Position numbers and translations under genes: made by a program
In this document: in pieces, positions 47,840 to 58,874 of the stretch
Layout of the letters: every line of letters begins with the position of its first letter
How positions within the stretch are numbered: the first letter of the stretch is position 1
DNA from: Copromyces sp. CBS 386.78
Lineage: Eukaryota; Ascomycota; Sordariomycetes; Sordariales; Sordariaceae
Reading direction: 5' to 3'
Length of the DNA stretch: 64,000 nt
Assembly: GCA_030685235.1 (NCBI GenBank)
Contig: MU839099.1
Coordinates: forward strand, 248,001-312,000
The notes under the pieces: generated by a model
The model's database searches: none
The model's input: only the letters and a program-made list of their open reading frames with translations
What the model was told of the DNA's origin: nothing

Positions 47840-49431
47840 TTCGTCGTCGTTGGTGCTTTGTGTGTGTGGTTCGAGTGTCGGCAGTAGGTGTCGGAAGTAG
47901 ATGGTTTACTAAGATGTTAGGACTTCGACGTATATAAAGGTGGATGAAATGTTTAATGTTATGGTATTAAGGATGCGGCTACCGCTAAATGATATCGATA
48001 AGCGCGAGCGGGCAGACGGGATAATGTCTGGAGTTGTGATGTCCTTCGACGGCGTCAATTAAAGGACGAGATAGTCTATCGACGGGGGCGGAACGTGGCA
48101 ACAGGAATTACTCATAAAGCTGATGTTCAATTTTGTAAATAGGAAGGATCAAACGAAGCGAAAGGCAAAGCAATCATCAAGGTGTGACAGGCTGACTGCG
48201 GGCAGCTGGACAAGGCAGCCGATTACTTATCAGTGTCTCACCGCGATGTTATCAGGTCGAGGCAGGCGCGTGGCGTGCACCTTCCTGGCTCCTGTAGGCT
48301 GCCTCTCTATGTTTACGTAGGAGCAAGTCCCCGTGGCAGGCAAGTACTGTACGGGCAGTGACGGCACTGCAGTGGGGGCGGGGCACGTACCTACCGGGCT
48401 CAGGGTTCACCACACCTCACATTCACAGCGGGCAGTGATCCGTTGAGCTTTTGAGGTTTTCACTTTTCCTAGGTAACAAAACAAACACCATCCTCAGGGT
48501 ATCGATGCCCGTACAAGGGTTCCTGACCAGCGGTTAAGACCAATCCCAGGTACCGAAACAAAACACCAAAAAACTCAAAAGCCACGCCCGCCGGGCGGAG
48601 CCGCACTAAAAAGTGTGTTGACTGTTGAGCCCGGAAGAACTCCGCTAGATGGAGTTCTTGATTTCCTGCGCAGGCGGGCCGATTTCAAATGAAATTCTGC
48701 ATCCTCCACCGTCCGGGGATTGGTGGGTTTTGTTGTTGACTTGAGCACAAGGGGTCCTTGCTGTTGTTCGGTACCTATGTACTGTAGCTAGTAGGTGGGG
48801 TTGAGAAGACTCCCGTCGGGGAGAGCTCAGCTTCAGTGGGGGAGCCTCAGGGGTAAGATGTCTTTGAACCTGATCCATTCAATGAATTCGAATTGTATGT
48901 CCAAGTCAAATAAATCCCCTGCCCCCGTCATCAACTTACAAGTCCCGTCAAGTGTACCCAGGATGGGACGGCATCCGTCATAGCTGAAGAGAGGAAGACG
49001 ATGGGCTACAAGACACCGGAAGAAACATAGGCTCCCCTCGGGAAAGATATGGACCGGTCTCGGCCATCAATCACCCGTCCCGTACAACTTCCATCCCGTC
49101 TTCCCGTTGTCGGAGCCGTGACCCCCAATCCCCCCCCCGACGTGGAGAAAATAAGTCCCAGTGCCATGCGACGCAGGGGGGCTCTTTGGGCGCTCCACTG
49201 ATCAGTCAGTGTATTTTCGGAAGATCCAGCCAACCACATACGAAGGGGAGGCGATTGACGCGATTCACAGCAGGAAGAACCCCGCGTGACCGGACGGCTA
49301 AGATGGAAGAATCCCACCTACGAGACCTACATATAGCAATGGCATTGTGATTTCCAGCTAAACGTCGTGTTCTGTTACCTTTGGCCTTTATCGTGTTCTG
49401 TTATTCTCCCAGTCCAGCTCAGCCAGTGACA
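47840..49431. other. Divergent intergenic region (SGNH hydrolase and flavocytochrome)
   Basis: About 1.6 kb holding the promoters of two divergent genes. Short open frames only; no repeat or RNA gene recognised. Confidence 0.45.
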
Positions 49432-51286
49432 ATGACCAAGTCACCAAAAGTGTTTACGGCAGAGGAAGGTATGTAATAGAGACTCACTTTCACCCATCCT
49501 ACTACAGACCCAATACTCACCTCTTACACAGTTGCCAAGCATCGATCGCCAGAAAGCTGCTGGGTGGTCCTCTACGGCAATGTCTACGACGTAACCGAAT
49601 TTCTACCCTCCCATCCGGCCGGCGACAAGATCATCCTCCAGCTCGCCGGCCGCGATGCCACGACCGAGTACGATCCGATCCACCCGCCCGGCACGCTCGA
49701 GGAGAACCTCAAACCAGAGGCCAAGCTAGGCATCATCGACGCCGAATCGCTAGCCAAGCTTCACCAGAAAGAAAGCGAAGCCCGCGCAAAGGCGACCGGC
49801 TCAGCCATGGGCACCACCACGCACATCACCTCAGCCCAGCAATCCGAAAAGCCTAGGCCACCGCCGCTCCACACCCTCCTCAACCTCGACGAGATCGAAG
49901 CAGCAGCCACGACCCAAATCTCCAAGAAGTGCTGGTCCTACTACTTCTCCGCCGCCGACGACCTCTACACCAAGGCCCACAACACGCGGGCCTTCCGGGA
50001 CATCCTGCTGCGCCCACGCGTCTTCGTCGACTGCACCAAGGCCGACACCTCCACCACTTTGTTGGGTCATAAGGTCGGCACGCCGCTGTACGTCTCGCCG
50101 GCGGCGCTGGCCCGCCTCGCGCACCCGGACGGCGAAGCCGGCATCGCCAAGGGTATCTCCTCGTTCGGCGCCGTGCAGCTCGTCAGCAACAACGCGTCCA
50201 TGACGCCTGAGCAGATCGTGGCCGAGGCGAAACCGGGGTCCGTCTTCGGTTGGCAGCTATATGTCCAAACCACGCGCTCGAAATCCGAAGCCATGCTGGC
50301 GCGCATCAACAAGCTGCGCGACCACTTCAAGTGTATCGTCCTGACCCTCGACGCCCCCCACCCGGGCAAGCGCGAGCACGACGAAAAGTCCAACCTCGAA
50401 GCCGCGGGCGAGTTCGTCGAGTCCGCGTCAAATGCCAAGACGGACGCCGAGAAGAAGCCCGGCGGCGGCGGCGTGGGCCAGCAGCTGTTCTGGGGCACCG
50501 CGGCCGATTTGACGTGGGAGACGACGTTGCCGTGGCTGGCGAAGCACACCGACTTGCCGATTGTGCTGAAGGGCATCCAGACGCATGAAGATGCGTATCT
50601 GGCGGCGCAGTATGCTAGAAAGAACCCGGGCACGGTGAAGGCGATTATCTTGTCGAATCACGGCGGGAGAGCGCTGGATACGGCGCCGCCGGCGGTGCAT
50701 ACCTTGCTGGAGATCAGGAAGTACTGCCCGGAGGTGTTTGGCGCGGTCGAGGTGTGGATTGATGGTGGAGTCAAGAGGGGGACGGATGTGGTGAAGGCGT
50801 TGTGTCTTGGGGCGAAGGCGGTGGGTGTGGGGAGGGCGGCGCTTTGGGGATTGGGCGCGGGTGGGTGGCAAGGTGTTGAGAGGACTTTTGAGAGTAAGTG
50901 GTTTTTTTCTGGTTTTTGTTGCCTGTCATGATGCTCCTTTTTGGTGTTTTTACACACGATGGATTTGCTAACACTGTGAACAGTCCTTCAACAAGAGATC
51001 ATTACTTGCATGAAGCTCTTGGGAGCAAAGACAATCGATGATCTTGGTCCACGATTTGTGAGTCTACCCTCTTTCGTGGGCACATTCATATGTCCTTCCT
51101 TCGTGCCCCCCTTTTTCCATGAGCAATGGAAGCAGATCTTTTGCCCTTCAATCACATGGCCCCGTTTCACGAGCTCTCTAACTCGGCCATACACAGATCA
51201 ACTCCAGAATCGTCGAACGAGACATCTTTGATGGGGATGCCGGTCTCGACAAAAACGGGTTGTGGACATCTCGTGCCAAGCTCTGA
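49432..51286 (+). CDS. Cytochrome b5-fused FMN-dependent 2-hydroxyacid dehydrogenase (flavocytochrome b2-like, 520 aa)
   Basis: Four exons: 49432-49468, 49532-50893, 50984-51057 and 51197-51286. Introns are 63, 90 and 139 bp with GTATGT, GTAAGT and GTGAGT donors and CTAAC branch sites. The N-terminal cytochrome b5 domain has heme ligands His40 (HPAGDK) and His63 (DPIHPPG), at the 23-residue spacing of cytochrome b2. The FMN domain has [10 protein letters not shown] (Tyr149/150), GWQLYVQ (Tyr256), IVLKGIQ (Lys359) and [11 protein letters not shown] (His389, Arg392), the catalytic set of the L-lactate/glycolate oxidase family. It should oxidise an L-2-hydroxyacid such as lactate. Unlike mitochondrial cytochrome b2, the heme domain begins at once with no presequence. 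The protein ends in AKL, a type-1 peroxisomal signal variant, so a peroxisomal or cytosolic location is more likely. Confidence 0.93.
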
Positions 51287-53331
51287 GCTGAGAGGAGTAT
51301 GCTAGTATGTAAGCGCTGCATTGAGAGCCATTGACACATGCCTGAACGTGGAGGAGGATGGTGGCTTGCCACGATGGATTCCGACACCGTCAAAAAAAAG
51401 CGGGAAAGTGTGTGGGAGGTTGGGCAGTGTGTGACAAAAACGGATATCATCAGGATCATGACTGGGTTCTGAGGCTCTAAAAAGTGAAGTATCTAAAAGT
51501 ATTCTTTTTCCAGGAACAAAGGGAAGAGAAAGTTTGCCTCGTGATGGTGTATACCCCAGGTCTTGGCAATGATGGGGCCGATCATGGGGAAGCGGGGGCG
51601 GAGTCTTGGTAAAGCCTAGAGAGTGGCATCTGATGGGCCCAGAGGGCTGGCATGGCTGAAATATTTCCAAAATGTGTGGTATTTGTAACCGAGCATCCGA
51701 GGTCAGAAAAACATATGATTGTTTTTCGACACGTGGGTTGGGGGCCATCCATCGAAACCTAAAGTGCGGAGAATGGAGATGCCATACGGAGATTCACTTT
51801 GCCATCACAGATCTCCAATTGTAACACTTCACAAGTGCCATTTCTGGACACCACTGTAAAGTGGGGAGAAACTTCGGACGAACCAATGGAGATTTGCGGA
51901 CTTTGTGTACTGTACGTGGTTTCATGATCGTGAGGATCCCTGAGATGGAGATGGGAGAGTACGTAGATACGTTTATGAGTCTGGCGATTTGAATTCCTGA
52001 AATGGTCACGCTTGGCGATCTTTCAGTGATCAACAAACTACTGTACGATGTTCCCGTCCCACGCAGAGATAGAAGATGGTAATATCGTAGCGACGAGAGA
52101 AGCTTGTTTGCCTGTCTTGCTGGTTTTATCCTTGTGTTTTGGCCACAGACACGGCACTACAAAAGATCAATCGTCACGGTGGTCTTATGCCGGCCGTCCT
52201 AAGTTCAAGATTAGACTAGATCTGCTTCCCAAAACTTGGTTTCGAAATGCTGAAGCCAGGCACGCGGCTGCTTTGTGTTTCAAGATCAACGGTGCTAGAG
52301 GTGCCTCTTGTGGGTATCTGAGTCCCAAGGGCAAGTTAAGCATCTCAAGCAGATGGCGCGAGACAGTCTTGTGATTGTGGGCACGAGGCGGGTTAACTCA
52401 ACCCATATGAGCGCCTCAAGGTCAGATTGGTGATGTAGATCCCGGAGAGGAACGGAACATGCCACGCTCGTGAGACCGGCAGAAGGGTTTCTTACGTCGT
52501 CACCATCGTTGTCGTTCAACCGCCGTGGCGTCTCGATAACGAGCCTTGACGCTTCTAGCCCGCCTACCCGCGTTTAACACGGCGTCAAAGCCGCTGTATG
52601 TCATCTGTGTACATACCACATTACCTAGCCATCAGGCATTTATCGGAGATGGTGCAACGCTCGGATTCACAGAAGCGACTGTTACGGAGATGACATGGCA
52701 ATGTCCGTGTTGCAACTGTCACTGGTGTCAGCGTGTCAGCGTTGCGCCTGTTGCAGCCTCAAAGCCCACGCTCACCACGGTTTAGCTTCGTCTGGTAGGA
52801 TGCCATTCTTCCCGATTTCTCCAAAGGAAAACCTGGTGAGCCAATTTGACAGTGCATCATATCTCGGCGAAGCTGACCATCTTGGTCTTAGCTCCCGAAT
52901 ACCCCGTCCATCCGCTGGACGTTAAGATCAGGGGTCCAACGAAAAAGGGAGTTGCGTTGGTGGCGAGGGATGTACCTCTCAATGTGCCAGAAGGTTGCAC
53001 TTCTGGGATGGTCAGACTTGAACCGTTCTGGGTGCCTCGAAGATGGTCGCAAGAAGGCCTAAAACATCCCATCGTCTGTATGAAGGGTCTTCTTCTTGAT
53101 GCCATTCATGCTGTCTTCGCTTGGGGTTAAGTGTTCGATGTGTCGTTGGACAGTTGGAGCTTGGGCCACCATTCAGGCAAAGTGCGAATGGCAGCTGCAT
53201 GATGGGACTGGAGCTGCGGTGGCTTACGCCGTTGGGTCTTTTCCATGCACATCATCTGTGCAGGAAAAGCTGCTTTAGTTAGGTTCATTATTAGATGGGC
53301 CCAGCCGTCATAGTTACTGAAAAGTGAAGCA
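51287..53331. other. Gene-poor DNA between the flavocytochrome gene and the copia-like element
   Basis: Starts with the 3' flank of the preceding gene. A minus-strand 148-codon frame (51748-51302) has an ATG but no recognisable feature. Remaining frames are short and overlapping. No gene is supported. Confidence 0.4.
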
Positions 53332-53336
53332 GCAAC
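53332..53336. repeat. Target-site duplication GCAAC, left copy
   Basis: GCAAC directly before the left LTR equals 58870-58874. Confidence 0.92.
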
Positions 53337-53516
53337 TGTTAGATGTGACTGTGCAGAATTGATTGATTGAAGAGTGTGTGTAACTAACTCGCCCAGAAGG
53401 TGTGGGGGGTGCTGGAGTATCCCAGAGGGCCCCAAAATCCAGTAATCTAGGGGGCTGGGCGGCTAACCCAGATTAAATATAGCCAGAAACCCAGATATCC
53501 ACCCTCTAATCTAATA
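53337..53516 (-). repeat. 3' LTR of the copia-like element (180 bp)
   Basis: Left (outer) part unmutated (TGTTAGATGTGACTGTGCAG). Right (inner) end changed: GATTGAGTATGG in the partner reads GATTAAATATAG here. Confidence 0.92.
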
Positions 53517-56500
53517 CACCCCCTCACTTGCAAACCTTTTCAATAGGGCAAAAGTAAAACTATTTATAGTTTTCTCTCTTCTAGTACGTTAATCTCCCTA
53601 ATTAAACTATAAATATCCTTTAAAATATCGTCGGCAACTTCCCTCCTAATTTTCATCTCTTTTCGAATAAATACGTTCACCATCCCTATTAAATCTTAGA
53701 ACTTCTTATAATCTAATTATCCTAATACCTTTATTAAACTATTTATTAATATCTTCTTTATTTTCAAATATTCGATTACAATCCTTCCTTTAGTAATCTC
53801 CTGCCGTAACTAATAATAATAAATATTAATATATTTAAATTTAATTATTAACCGTAATACTTTAATAGTAAAAATATAAATCGTTTAAATATTATTATAG
53901 CCGATTATAGGGACTTCCTAATTGAAGGGAATTTCAATTTCCTTATATAAATATATAATAGCGATAACTTCTTTTATTACATTAGAAATCGATAGCAATT
54001 CTACTTCGGTAATTGAAATTAATATTATTCTTTATTTAATAGTACCCTAGTAGACGAAATTATTAAATAACTTTATTATAAAGTTATATAAATTTTTCCC
54101 ATCTAGTATATTATCGGCGTATAAAGTATTTAAAATTATTTCGAACTTTAATAATAATCCGAAGTAGAGAGAGAAATTTAAGTAGAATTAAAAGTAATAT
54201 AATACTTTATTAGCAGCTTTACAATACTAAAGACTAGGATTGTAATTATAGCGAATTAAACGGCTGGCTATAAAAGCGATATTTATTTAAATAATTATTA
54301 TAGCGTATATTATTAATCCGACGACGATTTAATAATCCCGTATTTTATTAAAGGTAATTATACTATTATAGAGTAAAAGTTCTTCGTTATTTATTGGAAT
54401 AAAGGCGAAAGTATAGGGATTTTTAATAAGTTTGGTAATTTTATAAATATATTCTTATTAAAATAATTAGATTAATCCTACTTTTCAATTTCGAATAATT
54501 TTAATACTTAGAAATTATTAGAGGTCATTACCTCTTATAAATTTATATTTTTTCTCTAGATTCTTTATTATTTAATTAACCTTATCGCGTAATTTCTAAT
54601 CGAAGGTAAATATAATATCGTTAATATAGTAGAAGATTAGAGTCCTATTGCGTTTAAGGATATACGGATCTTCGAATAATAATTAGAAACCTATATTCTT
54701 AAAAGTACTATTAAATTCTTATTATTAGAATAGAAGAATACGTTGTAGACTATAGAAGGCTTTAAATAATTTAAATACTATATAATACTTTTAATATTTA
54801 GGGGGTATATGTATATAAATCTCTTTATTGAAATAGGCGTTAACGAAGGTATTTATAGTATTATATTAAATAAATTCGAAGTTAAATTTAGCAGCGTAAG
54901 TAATAATAAATTAGAAAGACCGATTAATTAACGTAGAAGCGTACATTTCTTTCCCGTAATAATATTATTAATCCCCTCTAATTATAAAGCGAACTTTTAC
55001 CTTCTAAAGGCGGCCGTATTTATTGAATTTATATACGTATACTTATATATAATTAAGAATTTAAATACCCTTAGTACAAGGGATATCCTTATTAACTTCT
55101 ACTTATAACCTTATTTCCTTATAATTATTAAAATATACTTCTTTTACTTATTTAAAGAGGTTTCCTAATTTATAATATTCGAAATCGTAGTAAGTCTTTA
55201 AGACCGGGGGTAAATTTTAATGCTTAATAGAATTTAGCCGGCTACCTTTAATAATTAAATAATTAATTTCTACTTTTATAATAATTTTACCCTATTTTTA
55301 GCCTACTAATTAAACGAGTCTCTTAACGTTAAAGGCAATTTCCTATAGTTCGAAAGTTAGGAAGGAGATAGGCTCTAGTAAATTAATAGTAAGATTAATA
55401 GAGAGAGCGGCTAGCGGTATATTTAGAGGGCTAGAATATCCGAATATAAAATCGAAGGATATTTTATTTTGAGCGCTAGGCTTAATTAGTTTAAGGTTAA
55501 TAATATTACTATCTACTTATAGTTCGTTATCGAAGAGTGAGGGTAGTAAATAAGTAATATTATTATCCTCTATATTTTAAATTGTATTAAAGAGTTCGAA
55601 GTATTATATAAATAATTAAGGTAAATAATCGACCTTATTAAATAAGTTAGAGATTTTATTGCTAATTAGTTTTAACGCCTCTTTAATTTCGTTAGGGTTC
55701 CTTAAATAGATTGAATTCTCGTTAAAGAATATATTATAAGTATAGATAATACGATTAGTCTACGGGTTCTAAATTTAGTAAATAAATAAAATAGTATAAC
55801 TAACGAGGTAGCCGATCTATACTTTTAACTGAAATTTCTTTCGTCGCTACTCCTTCTTTTAAACGACTCCTATTATTATATAGACTTTACAACCGTAAAT
55901 ACGTAAATAGCTGAGATTAGGCTTCCGGGGATTAGTTTACACCCCTTTATAATAGGCTACGAAAGTATAAAACCATTCGTAAAAAGACTTCTAATTATAA
56001 AAATACCTAGGCAATCGATTAGTAAAGTAGATTAAAATTAAAATAATACAAGGTTAGAAGTTATAAGGGAAATAGGAACTATTTATTATAGCGTACGCCT
56101 TTTCTTTAATTATACCCCCTAAACGCTTAATACCGCCGTTTTAAACTTGAATATTAAATACTAAAGGTTCGAAAATAATAAAGCGAACGGTTAATTTATC
56201 CCTAATATACTAATTATTAAATTCGTTATTATATTTAACGTATTTAACTTTAATGCTATACTAATAATTAATTATATTGATAATTAAGAATAATTTTTTA
56301 ACGATAACCTTTACCGTACGTATTACTATATAAATATCCTAAACGAATTTAATTTATCGATAAGTAACGAATATTATATATTTAAGACCTCTCTTCCTTT
56401 ATTTATATTTAAAAAAGTCGACGGCGAAATATTCTCCTAATTTAAAGCTTCGGTTATATAATTTTCGTATAATTTATCGTTTAATTTTAAATATACTATA

Positions 56501-58689
56501 TGCGTTATATTAATAAATCGCTAGTCCTTTAAATCTAACGCTTTTAATATTATAAAAATATTCGAAGATTTATAGATTATAATAATTAAACTATTTGTAT
56601 TAGAATTAAACGGGTATTTTATACGTACAACGGCTAATATAGGAATTGAAATAGTTTCGTCGAATGAAGAAAATAGTACGGTTAAAGGAGAGAAGAAAGT
56701 ATTCGAAAATTATTTAATAATAGATTTTTTAAAGGAAATAGAAAATCGAACTATTTAATCGACGAAGGTAATTACTAAATAGTTTATAATTCTAATAAAA
56801 ACCTTACTTTCGAAGTAGACGTAAAGATATAAAATTTATAGTAAAATTAAAGTAAAAGGCGACCTCTCTCAACCGTAGCCGTAAAATTCCCCTCTCTCCC
56901 TATACTTCTATATTAATAGTCTTAAAACCCTTAATAAATATTTGAGAATCTCTAACCTAAATGTAATCCTTTAGGGACGCTATTCGAAACGAAGAAAAAT
57001 AATTAATCTTATTAAAAATATAAAAAGAAGCTTTAAAATCGAAGATCGTAGAATTTTTAAACGGATAAATATCCCCCCTATTATTTACGTTAAAAGTACT
57101 TTATTTAATAAAAAATATTAAATTGCAAATACTAATTTTTTATCGTCTTTAAATCTTTAAAATAACGGTTTATATAGAAGTAATAAAGTAATCCTATATT
57201 TAATTCCTAACCTTTTCTACCTCTTTACGGATTTCGGGAAACTTTTTGAAATTTTCGTTAACAAATTTCTAAGTAGAATTATTAGGCTTTTAAATAAAGT
57301 TATTTCTAATTTTAAATATTAAATACTAGTAGTATATTATTAAATAAAAGCTTCGCTTATATATTTTATATAGTAGTACAGATCCCCCTCTCTTTTTCGA
57401 CTATAAAGAATTATTCGCGTTTTTATCCGCGCCGCGTTTTTTCTTTATATATACCTTCCGTTTCTTTTTATAATTAGAATTAAAAGTATTCTCCCTTTCA
57501 AATATAAACTCTTTCGAACTAGACTAATTAATACCCTAGGCGCTATAAACTATAATTTTCTTACCGGCTAGTAGTATAATATATTCTAATATACCGACCC
57601 TTCTAAAATTAGTAGATATATTTTTATAATTTAAATACGAATTTTCTAAATCGCAATTAAACTTTTAAATATTATTTATTTAAATAGGTTTATATTCGTA
57701 GGTTATATTAATAAAATCGGTAAATTATAAAGTAGGGGAAGTAGCTTCGCTAACGCCTAATCTTTTACCGTTAATAATAAGGACTTCCTAATTTAAAACC
57801 TACTTTTCGAAATCCTTAAGTTATTTCTTAGCGGTCTCCTTAATAAAAGCCTAATATTTTCGCCGGGCGGTAGTAATCTAATCGATAGGGCGGTAATTAA
57901 TCTAGTACTTAATTTATTTCAGCTATTTACAAATAAATTTATCCTATTCGAAAGTAGTATCAACGAAATAGTTAGCGACGTAAATATTTATTTAGGTACG
58001 GACTTTCGTATTAATATCGTCGAAATCCTTCTAATACTTATAGCGGGTATTATATATATTATTAGCCTAATCGTAAATAGCCTTTCTACTGGTAGTAAAG
58101 TCCGTAGCAGGGTTAATTACTATATCCTCCTTAATATCTTATTCGGTACGGTATTTATCCTCCTCTTCAAAATCTTCCTCGTCGTTAGAATCTTCCCTAA
58201 ATTCTTACTAGAATTGAATAATAATAATAGTAGTAGCGGCGGTCTTAGTACCATCTTCGTTAATTTAGGTCTAAATCTAAGTTTAAGTCTAGGCTATAAT
58301 AGTATTTATCGTAATTGTCATAGTAGTCGCTACGACCTTCTTAACCCGGATCCCTCTATTAAATCTAATAAATTCTTTCTTTACCGCCAATATACAATCT
58401 TTTGCCAGCTTCGTAAAGAAGAAGTCTTCCGGCTTAGGAAGTAGGACCCTCTAAATTATAGGCCCGTCCTTAAGCAACCAATTGCCGAAGTCTTAATTAC
58501 TTCTAGCGAATCGCTTGAAAGTTTCGTATTAACTAGGCCAATCGTTTTAGGTCCTAAGGATAACCGTAATAGCTTTATTAGTAGATTCTTTTAACAAAGA
58601 TATAATTAACATTATTAGTTTCGTAGGTATATTACTTATATCGATTATCGTAGCGCTTCTATCGTAAATATACAAATTAGACTATTAAT
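53517..58689 (-). pseudogene. RIP-destroyed gag-pol region of the copia-like element
   Basis: The interior of the minus-strand element, strongly AT-rich. The reverse transcriptase core at 54634-54603 sits near the left, as expected for the 3' part of a copia pol gene (integrase before reverse transcriptase). A plus-strand 76-codon frame at 58214-58444 is an Asn/Ser/Leu-rich chance frame in the gag-proximal end. Confidence 0.8.
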
Positions 58690-58869
58690 TATTAAATATA
58701 ACTATACAAAATTAATTAATTGAAGAGTATATATAACTAACTCGCCCAAAAGGTGTAGGGGGTGCTGGAGTATCCCAGAGGGCCCCAGAATCCAGTAATC
58801 TAGGGGGCTGGGCGGCTAACCCAGATTGAGTATGGCCAGAAACCCAGATATCCACCCTCTAATCTGACA
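58690..58869 (-). repeat. 5' LTR of the copia-like element (180 bp)
   Basis: The left (inner) 40 bp is saturated with G-to-A (TATTAAATATAACTATAC), while the right (outer) 100 bp is intact. Confidence 0.92.
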
Positions 58870-58874
58870 GCAAC
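58870..58874. repeat. Target-site duplication GCAAC, right copy
   Basis: Identical to 53332-53336; right boundary of the copia-like element. Confidence 0.92.

Larger units (their letters stand above)
53337..58869 (-). mobile_element. Ty1/copia-like LTR retrotransposon, minus strand, RIP-mutated
   Basis: Two 180 bp LTRs (53337-53516 and 58690-58869), TGTTAGATG to TCTGACA, lie between exact GCAAC duplications. The full length of 5,533 bp is typical for copia elements. On the minus strand 54634-54603 reads FYYINDIIFTF, matching the copia reverse transcriptase YVDDIIF motif with an Asp-to-Asn change. A purine-rich tract (GTGAGGGGGTG) precedes the left LTR on that strand, supporting the orientation. 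All frames are broken by stop codons. Confidence 0.9.

Noticed and set aside
51302..51748. 148-codon minus-strand frame behind the flavocytochrome gene
   Set aside because: Starts with ATG but is Pro/His-rich without a recognisable domain; likely chance.
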